Source: JAJDXW01 sp965223775 (GTDB lineage: Bacteria > Pseudomonadota > Gammaproteobacteria > HK1). From it: a stretch of 64,000 nt of DNA. A model generated the notes under the pieces. That model saw only the letters and a list, made by a program, of their open reading frames with translations. It had not been told where the DNA came from and did no database searches. Location: the NCBI GenBank assembly GCA_965223775.1, contig OZ245021.1:5952001-6016000 (forward strand). Direction: 5' to 3'. A program made the translations under genes and the position numbers. Positions 17,527 to 26,270 of the stretch are shown in pieces. Position 1 is the stretch's first letter. Each line of letters begins with the position of its first letter.

Positions 17527-18669
17527 ATGCAGTCCCTGCAGCACCATCCTCGGATCCACACCGTCCTCCTCGCGGCGGCCGCGTTCGTCGTGGTGGTGGC
17601 AGGGCTCAAGGCGGCCCAGGCGTTCGTCAATCCCTTCCTGCTCGCGGTCTTCATCGCGGTCATCAGCACGCCGCCCCTCTTCTGGCTCGAGGCGCGCGGA
17701 TTTCCGCGCGCGCTCGCCCTCGTCGTGGTCATCCTCGCGGTGGTCGGAGCGATCTTCGGACTCTCGGTCGTTGTCGGCGCCTCGGTCAACGACTTCACCA
17801 ACGACCTTCCGCGCTACACCGAGCGGCTGAAGGGGCAATTCGGCTCGCTCGTGGAGACCCTGCGCGGGCTCGGCATCGACCTCCCGCAGGACCGCGCCGG
17901 GATCCTGGACCACGTCAATCCCGCCTGGGTCCTCGAGCTCGCCGGCCAGCTCTTCAACGGCTTCGGGATCGTGCTCGCGAACGTGTTCCTCATTCTCCTC
18001 ACCGTCGTCTTCATCCTGCTGGAGGCGTCGACCTTCTCGGGGAAGCTCCGCGCCATCGCCCGCGACGCACACCTCACGCGGGCCAGCGTGGACGCGTTCA
18101 CCGGCACCGTCCGGCGCTATCTCGCGATCAAGAGCCTCATGAGCCTCGGCACCGGGGTCGCAGTGTGGCTCTGGCTCTGGCTCCTCGGGGTCGACTACCC
18201 GGTCCTTTGGGGCCTGCTCGCCTTTCTCCTCAACTACGTCCCGAACATCGGGTCGATCATCGCGGCGGTGCCGGCGGTTCTCCTCGCCCTCGTGCAGCTC
18301 GGCCCCGCGGCCGCGCTCTGGACCGCGGCCGGCTACCTCGCGGCCAACGTCCTTTTCGGCAACGTCCTCGAACCGCGGTTCATGGGCCGCGGGGTCGGCC
18401 TCTCGCCCCTGGTGGTGTTCCTGTCCCTCATCTTCTGGGGATGGGTGCTCGGCCCGGTCGGGATGTTCCTGTCGGTTCCCCTCACCATCACGGCCAAGAT
18501 CGCGCTTGCCGCGAGCGACGAGACCCGCTGGGCGGCGGTCCTGCTCGGAACGGGCGGGGAGGCGGCCGCGGGCGACGGCGACAGTGACACCGGCGGCGGC
18601 GTGGGGCAGGACGACGGCGGAAGCGCGGAACCGGACGGCGGAGCGGAGGCCGACCGCGAAAACTCCTAG
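17527..18669 (+). CDS. AI-2E family (PerM-like) membrane permease
   Basis: A 380-residue inner-membrane protein. Hydrophobic helices occur at about residues 12-50 and 58-85, then a soluble segment (DFTNDLPRYTERLKGQFGSL), and four to five helices from 150 onward including VLWGLLAFLLNYVPNIGSII, the family signature, and GVGLSPLVVFLSLIFWGWVL. Members export small molecules or act as Na+/H+ antiporters; the substrate is not predictable. The C-terminal 45 residues are low-complexity acidic/glycine (EAAAGDGDSDTGGG), an unusual tail. ATG at 17527. Confidence 0.88.
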   Translation: MQSLQHHPRIHTVLLAAAAFVVVVAGLKAAQAFVNPFLLAVFIAVISTPPLFWLEARGFPRALALVVVILAVVGAIFGLSVVVGASVNDFTNDLPRYTERLKGQFGSLVETLRGLGIDLPQDRAGILDHVNPAWVLELAGQLFNGFGIVLANVFLILLTVVFILLEASTFSGKLRAIARDAHLTRASVDAFTGTVRRYLAIKSLMSLGTGVAVWLWLWLLGVDYPVLWGLLAFLLNYVPNIGSIIAAVPAVLLALVQLGPAAALWTAAGYLAANVLFGNVLEPRFMGRGVGLSPLVVFLSLIFWGWVLGPVGMFLSVPLTITAKIALAASDETRWAAVLLGTGGEAAAGDGDSDTGGGVGQDDGGSAEPDGGAEADRENS

Positions 18670-18728
18670 CGAGGCGTCGCCTCCGACCGACGAGGCATTT
18701 CGGACCCCTCACGGAGTCTGGTGCGGCC

Positions 18729-19475
18729 TCAGTGCTCGCGGAGGAGCGCCCCGCAGCCGTAGATGCGGTCCTCGAACCCGTTCGCGCGGTAGGCGTGCCA
18801 GATGATCGCGGTATTGATGGCGATCACCGGCTTCCCGAGCCAGCCCTCCGCCTCCGCCGCGAGCTCCACCATCGAGAGGTTGGTCCCGACCTGCACGATC
18901 GCCTCCACGTCGGGACCGTCGAGGTCGCGGATCACGCCCCGGAGCTCGTCCGGGGTCACCGCTGCGATGGCCGTCGCGCTCGGGTACTTGAGATCGACAT
19001 AGCGGGTCACCGGGAAGCCCGATTCCTCGAAGAACCGGACGATCTGCTCGCGCATGATCGGCTGGTACGGGGTGAGCACCGCGATGCGCCGCGCCCCGAG
19101 CGCGGTGAGCGCGTCGGCGCAGGCCTCCGCCCCGGTCGTCACCTCGAGCCCGGACAGGCGCCGCGCCCGCTCGATGAACGCCGCGTTGCCGTCGCGTCCG
19201 CCCCAGAAGGTCGGGGCCGACATCCCCATCACGAGGTAGTCGGGCTCGCAGGTCACGACGTCGCGCACCGCGATCTCGAAGGCGTGGTCCACCTGCCCGA
19301 GCAGCTCCGCGAACGCGTCGTTCGAGTCGAGCGCCGGGCGCTCGATGTACATCCGCCCGGTGTGGAAAGTGACGCCCGGGATGCGGAACAGGTGGTTGAA
19401 GTCGCCCTCCACGATCGTGTTCGTGGAGGGGACGATGGTCGCGAGCTTGGCGCGGAATCCGGCGACGTCAGGCAT
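18729..19475 (-). CDS. maleate isomerase/arylmalonate decarboxylase-like protein (Asp/Glu racemase superfamily)
   Basis: A 248-residue protein with the family layout: IVPSTNTIVEGDFNHLF, YIERPALDSND, CEPDYLVMGMSAPTFWGG, GARRIAVLTPYQPIMREQIV, VEAIVQVGTNLSMVELAAEA and PVIAINTAIIWHAYRANG. Relatives use two cysteines, one in the strand here reading VMGMS and one in the strand reading QVGTNL; neither is present, so the chemistry may differ or the enzyme may belong to a cysteine-free subgroup. ATG at 19475, divergent from the P450 gene with a 204-base shared promoter region. Confidence 0.75.
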   Translation of the reverse strand: MPDVAGFRAKLATIVPSTNTIVEGDFNHLFRIPGVTFHTGRMYIERPALDSNDAFAELLGQVDHAFEIAVRDVVTCEPDYLVMGMSAPTFWGGRDGNAAFIERARRLSGLEVTTGAEACADALTALGARRIAVLTPYQPIMREQIVRFFEESGFPVTRYVDLKYPSATAIAAVTPDELRGVIRDLDGPDVEAIVQVGTNLSMVELAAEAEGWLGKPVIAINTAIIWHAYRANGFEDRIYGCGALLREH

Positions 19476-19679
19476 GGCGGTCGGCAAGCCTCCTCGTTCT
19501 CGTCCTCCGGCCTCTTGGTGGCCGGGTCCGCGGGATTCTCGCACGCCGCCGGGGTGGGGCGCGGCCGGTTCAGGGGCGCACTCCACACGATCGCGGAAAA
19601 CTCGCCGGCCCTTGACGGCCGAAGTCATGTACTCTCCTCGGCTTCCCGCGCGAGCGAGTCCGAACGCACATCGCCACCG

Positions 19680-20996
19680 GTGAAGAGCAGCCACACCCAC
19701 GCGGCGCAGCACGATCCATGGCGGCGCTACGGCGCGTTCGCGGCGAGCCTCGCCGAGCGCGCGCTCCGCGGCGCGAGCTACAACCCGCTCTCCGAGCGCA
19801 CCATCCAGAACCCCTACCCCGTGTACGCGGCGCTTCGAAAGCGGAGCCCGGTACACCGAAGCTCCATCCTGGGGAGCTGGCTGATCAGCCGCTACGACGA
19901 CGTGCTCGCGGTGGCAAGGGATCACGAGCGATTCTCCAACGACCCGCGCTGGCGAAACGCCACCGCGAGCGTGCTCCCGCCCGCCCCGGACGACTACAGC
20001 ATCCTGCTCGTTGACCCACCCGAGCACACTCGGCTTCGCAAGGTGGCGGCGCAAGCGTTCACCAAGCCGAAGCTGATGGCGCTCGCGCCGCATATCGAGG
20101 CCCTCGCAGAGGAAATCGTCGGGCGTGCGGCCAGGCGCGGATACGTGGAGTGGATGAGCGAAGTCGCGCAGCCGATGGCGATGCGGGTGATGCTTCGCAT
20201 GCTTGCGATTGCCGAGGAGGAAGAGGCGCTCTGGCAGCGCTGGTCCGCAGAGCGCGCGCGCCTGCTCGAGATGATCGCGACGCGAGCCGAGCGAAAGACC
20301 GCGCATATCACGGGCGAGAGCATCACGGGGTACTTCCGCGAGCGCCTCGCAGAACGCGCTTGCAGCCAGCGCGGCGACGCGGTCACCACGCTCGCGCGCG
20401 AAGCCGCACGCGGAGAGCTCATCAACACCACCGAAGCCGCCGACATGCTCGGCGTCATCATGATCGCCGGCAACGAGACCACCACGAATCTCATTGGCAA
20501 TGGACTCTGGGCGTTCATGCGCCACCCCGGTCAGATGGAGCGCCTGCGCGAGGAGCCGGAGCGCGCGCGCGAGGCGATCAACGAGGTGCTTCGCTACGAC
20601 AGCCCGGTACAGACGGACTTCAGAATCGCAAGGAGCGAAGCGGAAATCGGCGGAAAGACCATCCGGACCGGCGAAGGGGTGATACTGCTCACCGGATCGG
20701 CAAACCGCGACGAGGCGGCATTCAGCGAGCCGGACCGGCTCGACATCACGCGCAAGGGCCCGAAGCACGCAGCCTTCGGGCACGGTGTGCACCAGTGCAT
20801 CGGGGCCGAGCTCGCACGGATGGAGACGAGCGCCGTCATCGCCGCTGCGGCGGCACAAGTCGAGCGGGTCTCGCTCGCAGGCCCTTCGCCCCGGTATCGG
20901 CGTTCAACGGTCGTGCGCGGGCTCGAGCGCCTCGAAGTGCGCATCGAACGGCGACCGCGCACGGCCGACACGAGGAGAGGGAACTGTATCGAATAG
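19680..20996 (+). CDS. cytochrome P450
   Basis: A 438-residue soluble bacterial P450, starting at a GTG after the divergent promoter region. The I-helix oxygen-activation motif AGNETTTNLI, K-helix EVLRY (ExxR) followed by DSPVQTDFRIA, and the haem loop FGHGVHQCIGAELARME with the ligand cysteine are all present. The N-terminus (NPYPVYAALRKRSPVH) is typical of CYP families working with small hydrophobic substrates. Substrate and redox partner are not evident; no ferredoxin gene is adjacent. The next gene is an acyl-CoA ligase, 140 bases away, consistent with a degradation or modification pathway. Confidence 0.93.
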   Translation: MKSSHTHAAQHDPWRRYGAFAASLAERALRGASYNPLSERTIQNPYPVYAALRKRSPVHRSSILGSWLISRYDDVLAVARDHERFSNDPRWRNATASVLPPAPDDYSILLVDPPEHTRLRKVAAQAFTKPKLMALAPHIEALAEEIVGRAARRGYVEWMSEVAQPMAMRVMLRMLAIAEEEEALWQRWSAERARLLEMIATRAERKTAHITGESITGYFRERLAERACSQRGDAVTTLAREAARGELINTTEAADMLGVIMIAGNETTTNLIGNGLWAFMRHPGQMERLREEPERAREAINEVLRYDSPVQTDFRIARSEAEIGGKTIRTGEGVILLTGSANRDEAAFSEPDRLDITRKGPKHAAFGHGVHQCIGAELARMETSAVIAAAAAQVERVSLAGPSPRYRRSTVVRGLERLEVRIERRPRTADTRRGNCIE

Positions 20997-21136
20997 CGCT
21001 CGGGCTCCTGCCGGGATGACGTCTCCAGTGAGCGCTGGATAATCGTAGCCGTAGCCAAGGTGCTCCTCGGCAACGCGACGCGGAAGCGCTCCTTCGCCGA
21101 CTGCGAAGAAGAGCGGGCGGCGCTGACAGCGACGAC

Positions 21137-22870
21137 GTGAGCAGAACGAAACCTCAGCCGTCCGCGGGCCACCCGACCTGCGACGAGGCGCTGGCCCGCC
21201 TGACCGCGCCCGGTGCGGAGTACGAGCTCGCCACCGAGACCATCGGCGGCGTCGAGCACACCGTCTTTCGCAATCTTCCGACCTCGCTCCGAGACATCTA
21301 CGACCAGGCGCGGCAGGACCACGGCGGGAAGGACTTCCTGGTCTTCGAGGACACGCGCCTGACCTACTCCCAGGCCCACGATCGGGCGGCCGCGCTCGCG
21401 CACCAGTTGATCCACCGCTACGGCGTCGAGAAGGGCGATCGGGTGGCGATCGGGATGCGGAACTGCCCGGAGTGGGTCATCGCCTTCATGGCGATCACCT
21501 CGTGCGGCGCCATCTCCGTTTCCCTCAACGCCTGGTGGTCCGGCGAGGAGCTCGAGTACGGCCTGAAGGACAGCGGCGCCAGGCTCGTCTTCCTGGATCG
21601 GCCGCGCTACGAACGGTTGGCCGACCGCCTTCCCGCATTGGGCGTCCGCAGCATCGGCGCACGCTGGAACGACGCTCTGCCGAAAGGCGTCGCCGACTTC
21701 GACGAGGTCTGGCAATCGGCCGCGGGTCGGCCGATGCCGGACGTCGAGTTGACCCTCGACGATGACGTGACGCTCTTCTTCACCTCCGGCACGACCGGCT
21801 TTCCCAAGGGAGCCGTGTCGACCCATCGCGGCGTGCTGAGCGCTCTCGCCAATTGGGGCTTCAACGCGGCCCTGCGAATCGCCACCGGAACGCTCGAAGC
21901 GCCGGAAGAGGACCCCGAGTTCCAGCCGTCGCTCCTGATGCCGCTGCCTCTGTTCCACGTTGCCGGCAGCCACGCCTGCCTCCTCGCCTCGTTCGGCGTC
22001 GGCCGCAAGGTCGTCATGATGCACAAGTGGGATCCGGAGCTGGGTCTGGATCTCATCGAACGCGAACGCGTCACGTCGTTCCTCGGGGTACCGACGATGA
22101 CCTGGGAGATGCTTGAGTCGCCCTCCCTGCCGCAGCGGGACCTCCGGAGCCTCCGCGCGGTAGCCGGCGGTGGCGCTCCGAATCCCGGCGGCATGGTGGA
22201 GCGATTGCAGGAACGGATGCCGGACCAGCACTGGGCTATCGGCTGGGGCATGACCGAGACCAACGCCGGCGGCGCCAGCAATACGGACGAGGGTCTCGTC
22301 GACCGACCGGACAGTTGCGGCCGACCGTCCCCGATCGTCGAGCTCAAGGTGATCGACGCCGACGGCAACGAGCTTCCGCCGGGCGAGCAGGGCGAGCTCG
22401 TCATGAAGTCGGCGATGAACATGCGCTGCTACTGGCGGCAGCCGGAGGCCACGGCGGAGACGATTCGGGACGGGTGGCTTCGCACCGGAGATATCGCGGA
22501 GATCGACGAGGAGGGCTACGTCTACATCCGCGACCGCCAGAAGGACATGGTGCTGCGGGGCGGCGAGAACATCTACTGCGCCGAGATCGAGCGCGTGGTG
22601 TATCAGCACCCGGCGGTATTCGAGGCGGCCGCCTTCGGCGTCCCCGACCCGCGCCTGGGCGAGGAGCTGGCCGTGGTGGTGATGCCGAGGCCCGGCGCCG
22701 ACCTCGACCCGGAGGCGGTGCGGGCGCACGTGGCGAGACACCTCGCGCGGTTCAAGGTTCCGCGCTACGTGTGGCTGCAGGACGAGCAGCTCCCCCGCGG
22801 CGCCACCGAGAAGATCGACAAACGCGCCCTGCGCGATCGAATGCTGCGCGAGGCCGCCGAGTTCCGGTAG
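21137..22870 (+). CDS. AMP-dependent acyl-CoA ligase
   Basis: A 577-residue class I adenylate-forming enzyme. Motifs: P-loop FFTSGTTGFPKGAVSTHRG, GWGMTETN, GWLRTGDIAEIDEEGYVYI, RQKDMVLRGGENIYCAEIE and the C-terminal catalytic lysine in GATEKIDKRAL. It activates a carboxylic acid with ATP and transfers it to CoA; the acid is not identifiable, although the sequence is of the fatty or aromatic acyl-CoA ligase type. The GTG at 21137 was chosen as the first start after the preceding stop; a later start is possible because the N-terminal 30 residues are not conserved. Confidence 0.92.
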   Translation: MSRTKPQPSAGHPTCDEALARLTAPGAEYELATETIGGVEHTVFRNLPTSLRDIYDQARQDHGGKDFLVFEDTRLTYSQAHDRAAALAHQLIHRYGVEKGDRVAIGMRNCPEWVIAFMAITSCGAISVSLNAWWSGEELEYGLKDSGARLVFLDRPRYERLADRLPALGVRSIGARWNDALPKGVADFDEVWQSAAGRPMPDVELTLDDDVTLFFTSGTTGFPKGAVSTHRGVLSALANWGFNAALRIATGTLEAPEEDPEFQPSLLMPLPLFHVAGSHACLLASFGVGRKVVMMHKWDPELGLDLIERERVTSFLGVPTMTWEMLESPSLPQRDLRSLRAVAGGGAPNPGGMVERLQERMPDQHWAIGWGMTETNAGGASNTDEGLVDRPDSCGRPSPIVELKVIDADGNELPPGEQGELVMKSAMNMRCYWRQPEATAETIRDGWLRTGDIAEIDEEGYVYIRDRQKDMVLRGGENIYCAEIERVVYQHPAVFEAAAFGVPDPRLGEELAVVVMPRPGADLDPEAVRAHVARHLARFKVPRYVWLQDEQLPRGATEKIDKRALRDRMLREAAEFR

Positions 22871-23141
22871 CCGCGGGGCCGTCAATGACGTCCGGGGAGA
22901 TGCGTCCCGAGCCGGGCAGGTCTTCCCATCCCGATCACCTTCATCCCGCTCGAGGCGCCCGGCCGCGAGCCCGGTGAGATCCGCACCCCGGGAGAGCATC
23001 TCCGGCCCCGCGCCCTCGAGACTCCCCGGTCCCGGCTGCCGCCTGCTGCCGACGGTAGCGGTCAGGTAGAGTATGGCCCCGCGCCGGCCGCGGGCAGCGG
23101 GCGGCGGCCCTCGCTCGCAACCGGAGTCCGCGCCAACCGCC

Positions 23142-24218
23142 ATGGAGCTCGCGTCCAGCGTCCACGAGGCCCCCGACTTCCTCGCCCTCCAGGAGCTCTT
23201 CCACAGCCGGGGCTGGACCGACGGGCTCCCCGTCGTGCCCCCCACCGAGGACGCGGTCGCGGCGTGTCTTGAAGCGGCGGCCATGCCGCCCGAGCACGTC
23301 CTCGGCGTCGAGCCGGTCCGCGGCCGGGCGGTGACGGCGGAGAAGGTCGCCGTCAACACGGTGATGGCGGGCGGCCTCCCCCTGCACTTTCCGGTCGTCG
23401 TGACCGCGCTCTCCGCGATGCTGCGCGACGAGTTCTCCCTGCACGGAGCGACCGCGAGCACCGGGGGCTGTGCGGTGTTCATCGTCATCAACGGCGACGA
23501 GCGCCTCCGGCTCGGCATGGACGGGACGTTCAACGCCCTCGGCAACAGCGACCGGGCGAGCGCGGTGGTGGGGCGGGCGGTCCGCCTGTGCCTCATCAAC
23601 CTGTTCGACGTGCGGCCGGGCGGGATCGACCGCTCCACCCTCGGGCATCCGGGCAAGTTCAGCTTCTGCATCGCGGAGGACGAGGAAGGGTCCCCCTGGG
23701 AGTCGCTCGCCGCGGAGCGCGGGGTCCCGGACGGCGCCTCGGCGGTCACCGTCATGGCGGCGGGCGCCCCGCGCCAGATCATGAACGAATGGACCACCGA
23801 GCCGGAGGAGATCCTCGAGACCTTCGCGGCGGAGATGCGGGCCAACATGCGCCAGTACTCCATCTGGCCCGGCAACTACGCGATCGTCATGCCCCCCCAG
23901 CTCCGGGACCACTTCGCGGCCGCCGGCTGGTCGCGCGCGGACGTGCGCGAACGCATCTTCGAGCGGGCCCGCATCCACCGCCACGAATGGGCCACGGTCG
24001 GCAAGGGCGAGGTGGTGGGCGGGCGCGGCGAGCGCGAGTACCGGGCGCTCCCCGATCCCGAACACCTGCTGCTGGTGGCGGCGGGCGGCCCGGCGGGCGG
24101 ATTCGGAGCGGTCATCCCGCCGTGGCTCGGCGACAAGAGCCGGGCGGTGACCCTTGCGGTCGGCGCGTGCCTGGACTGCGATGCGCCGGCGGACGGCGCC
24201 TCCGCGCCGCCGGCCTGA
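23142..24218 (+). CDS. conserved protein of unknown function, upstream partner of the UGSC selenoprotein
   Basis: A 358-residue soluble protein with strongly structured sequence: LFHSRGWTDGLPVVPPTED near the N-terminus, VKVAVNTVMAGG-like core (AEKVAVNTVMAGGLPLHFPV), STGGCAVFIVINGDER, FNALGNSDRASAVVGRAVRL, HPGKFSFCIAEDEEGSPWE, and near the end YRALPDPEHLLLVAAGGPAG. It has no signal peptide or membrane helix. Cysteines at TGGCAV, RLCLINLF and KFSFCIAE could be redox or metal sites. I do not recognise an established function; its position 409 bases ahead of the selenoprotein, together with the same N-terminal theme WTDGLPVVPPT seen with such loci, suggests a shared pathway. A start at 23073 is also open. 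Confidence 0.75.
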   Translation: MELASSVHEAPDFLALQELFHSRGWTDGLPVVPPTEDAVAACLEAAAMPPEHVLGVEPVRGRAVTAEKVAVNTVMAGGLPLHFPVVVTALSAMLRDEFSLHGATASTGGCAVFIVINGDERLRLGMDGTFNALGNSDRASAVVGRAVRLCLINLFDVRPGGIDRSTLGHPGKFSFCIAEDEEGSPWESLAAERGVPDGASAVTVMAAGAPRQIMNEWTTEPEEILETFAAEMRANMRQYSIWPGNYAIVMPPQLRDHFAAAGWSRADVRERIFERARIHRHEWATVGKGEVVGGRGEREYRALPDPEHLLLVAAGGPAGGFGAVIPPWLGDKSRAVTLAVGACLDCDAPADGASAPPA

Positions 24219-24627
24219 TCGTCCATGGATGCCCCTTGGCCCGCGCGCGGCGCGAGGCTCGTCGAGCCGGCGAGGCTCGCCAGTCTCCCCTTGGCCCGCA
24301 TCTCTCACCGATCGCCTGCCGCGGTCGCCGATTCACTCGCGATAGCGGGCCATGCTCCTTCACGTGGTTCCGACAACGCGAATGCGCCAGTTTCGGCTAC
24401 GCCTTCAGCATCTTTCAGTCCGTTCGCCCCGCTACCGCGGCGTCTCGGCGCCCTCGCGACGAAGATCGGTGAGAGATGCGAGCCAGTGCGCGCCGAATCC
24501 GGCCGCGTCCCGGCCGGTCCGGCCGGTCCGTTTTCGCGTCGCGGCCGGCGCGCCGCGAGCCCGTCCCTCGTCTCGATCGATCCGATGTACGAAAATACCC
24601 CGGCCGCCGGCCGATGAGGATGACGAC
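24219..24627. other. intergenic with a long inverted repeat
   Basis: About 410 bases between the unknown protein and the selenoprotein. It contains the 16-bp inverted repeat listed separately. I see no gene. A promoter for the selenoprotein would lie in the last 150 bases, but no clear boxes are visible. Confidence 0.35.
24298..24479. repeat. 182-bp stretch bounded by 16-bp inverted repeats
   Basis: GCATCTCTCACCGATC at 24298-24313 is the perfect reverse complement of 24464-24479, and weaker complementarity continues outward for about 8 bases. No coding potential inside. It could be a MITE remnant or a regulatory structure ahead of the selenoprotein gene. Confidence 0.45.
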
Positions 24628-25152
24628 ATGACCTTGCGGGTGCTCGATCCGACTTTCGAGGAGGACGCGGCCGGCTTCGCGCTCGCCCCCCGGTTGCCGG
24701 GGCTCGCCGGCGCCACCGTCGGCATCATCTCGAACGGCAAGAAGGGGACCGCCCCGTTCTTCGCCCACCTCGCAAACCTCCTTCGCACCCGGTACGGGGC
24801 CACGGACGTCGTGCTCCGGGTCAAGCAGAGCTTCAGCGCCCCCGCCGAGCCGGCGATCATGGAGGAGGCGGCGGAATGGAGCGCGGCGATCGCGGGGGTC
24901 GGAGACTGAGGGAGCTGCTCGTCGTGCAGTCTGCACGACGCGATCCTGGCCGAACGACGAGGGGTTCCCGCGATCGGGATCATGACGGACCGGTTCGTGA
25001 CCGCGGCGAACGAGATGCGAAGGGTTCTCGGCATGCCCGAGTACCCGTTCGCGGTGATGGAGCACCCCATCAGCAGCGCCTCGACGGCGGATCTGGAGCG
25101 GCAGGCGGAAGCGGTGCTCGAACGGAGCCTCGGTCTGCTCCTTCGCGCCTGA
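24628..25152 (+). CDS. UGSC-family selenoprotein (in-frame TGA read as selenocysteine)
   Basis: The frame from the ATG at 24628 (AGGA site upstream) runs to a TGA at 24907-24909 and continues open, with clear coding character, to a TGA at 25150. Read through, the centre is AIAGVGD-U-GSC-SSCSLHDAI: exactly the U-G-S-C signature that names the family. After it come RRGVPAIGIMTDRFVTAANE, RRVLGMPEYPFAVMEHPISS and a normal C-terminus. The total is 174 residues with Sec at 94. A SECIS-like hairpin follows the TGA, and selA/selB are in this window. The U and nearby C residues suggest a redox or selenol-ligand role; the reaction is unknown. Annotated without Sec, it would appear as a 93-residue fragment. 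Confidence 0.88.
24907..24940 (+). promoter_or_regulatory. bacterial SECIS-like element after the Sec TGA
   Basis: Bases 24920-24928 pair perfectly with 24932-24940 (9 bp, no mismatch), enclosing a 3-base loop GTC at 24929-24931. The loop starts 20 bases after the last base of the TGA and begins with GT. Bacterial SECIS elements recognised by SelB are stem-loops just 3' of the UGA with a small apical loop having G near its start, so this fits well. It lies within the coding sequence. Confidence 0.7.
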
Positions 25153-25241
25153 CCGCGTCATCCGCCACGGCCAGGCACACTTCCACGGTAACGACCACGA
25201 CCATTCCCAGGCCCACGGCCACGTCCACTCCGACGCCCATC

Positions 25242-26141
25242 GTGAGAATCGACTCCCGCCGGGAGGCGGCGGAATACCTCGACCGGATGGAAGCCGAGGC
25301 GTTCCGGATCGAGCCGCGCCTCGCCGACGCCGCCACCGTATGGCGCCGCTGGGGCGAGCCGGGGCCGGCCGTCGTGCTCCTCAACGGCGGGACCGGGTCC
25401 TGGATGCACTGGGTGCGGAACATCCCGGCCCTGAAGGATCGCTACCGGGTGTTCGCGGCGGACCTCCCGGGGATGGGGGATTCGGGACTCCCGCCGATCA
25501 CCGAGCCTGTCGAGGACCTGGTGCGCATCAGCGGCACGATCATCGCGTCGGGCATCGAAGGGCTGCTCGGCCGCTCGGAGCCCGTCCACATCGTCGGCTT
25601 CTCCTTCGGGTCGATGGTCGGGGCGCACGCCGCGGCCCGCCTCGGAACGCAGGTCGCGACGTTCACGATGGTCGGGGCGTCCGGCCTCGGGCTCGCCTTC
25701 GAGGGGCCGGGGCGGCTGCGAAAGCCGGAACCCGGGATGAGCGAGGACGCGTTCCGGGCGATCCACCGGTACAACATGACCACCCTGCTCTTCGCGGACC
25801 CCGCGAACGCGGACGAGCTGGCCCTCGAAATGCAGATCCGCAACGCCGCCAAGGTCCGCATCCGGTCCCACACCTCGGCCGTCACCTCGATCCTCCTCGA
25901 GGCGCTGCCCGCCATCCGCGCGCCGCTCGGCGCGATCTGGGGGGGTCGGGACCCCTTCCTGCCCGCCCGCGCGGAGAGAGAGGAGCTGCTGCGCCGACTC
26001 GATCCCGCAGCGCCGATCCACATCGTCGAAGGGGCCGGCCACTGGGTCCCCTACGAGGGGGCGGAGACATTCAACCGGTGCCTTCTCGAGCTCCTGGAGC
26101 GCGTCAGCGGCGGCCCGATGAGGGCGGACGGGACGGCCTGA
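25242..26141 (+). CDS. alpha/beta hydrolase
   Basis: A 299-residue alpha/beta-fold protein. The oxyanion region is VVLLNGGTGSWMHW, the nucleophile elbow VGFSFGSMVGA (GxSxG), the acid likely in IWGGRDPFLP, and the histidine in EGAGHWVPYE. It would hydrolyse an ester, thioester or C-C bond; the substrate is unknown. The start is uncertain: I take the GTG at 25242 directly before the conserved IDSRREAAEYLDR; the frame is open upstream but with repetitive T/P-rich sequence. It follows the selenoprotein by 89 bases on the same strand and probably belongs to the same pathway. Confidence 0.82.
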   Translation: MRIDSRREAAEYLDRMEAEAFRIEPRLADAATVWRRWGEPGPAVVLLNGGTGSWMHWVRNIPALKDRYRVFAADLPGMGDSGLPPITEPVEDLVRISGTIIASGIEGLLGRSEPVHIVGFSFGSMVGAHAAARLGTQVATFTMVGASGLGLAFEGPGRLRKPEPGMSEDAFRAIHRYNMTTLLFADPANADELALEMQIRNAAKVRIRSHTSAVTSILLEALPAIRAPLGAIWGGRDPFLPARAEREELLRRLDPAAPIHIVEGAGHWVPYEGAETFNRCLLELLERVSGGPMRADGTA

Positions 26142-26216
26142 GACTCGCGACCCCACGGACGGAGCCCCCGAGCGGCGCGTGCTTCGCCCGCGCCCGGGGG
26201 CGCCCGCGGACCGCTC

Positions 26217-26233
26217 GCGGGCCGGAAGCCCGC
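26217..26233. repeat. REP-like palindrome
   Basis: GCGGGCCGGAAGCCCGC gives a 6-bp stem. It sits between the convergent hydrolase and NIPSNAP genes and resembles the palindrome at 14967, so it may be a bidirectional terminator or REP unit. Confidence 0.45.
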
Positions 26234-26270
26234 GCTCCCGATGGTTACGCCCGAGCGCGGGGGCGGACGC

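Noticed and set aside
18729..20858. 709-codon minus-strand ORF
   Set aside because: Only the part from 19475 leftward is the racemase-like protein. The rest is antisense to the P450 gene.
20594..23875. 1093-codon minus-strand ORF
   Set aside because: It is antisense to the P450, acyl-CoA ligase and the unknown protein, all of which have clear motifs on the plus strand.
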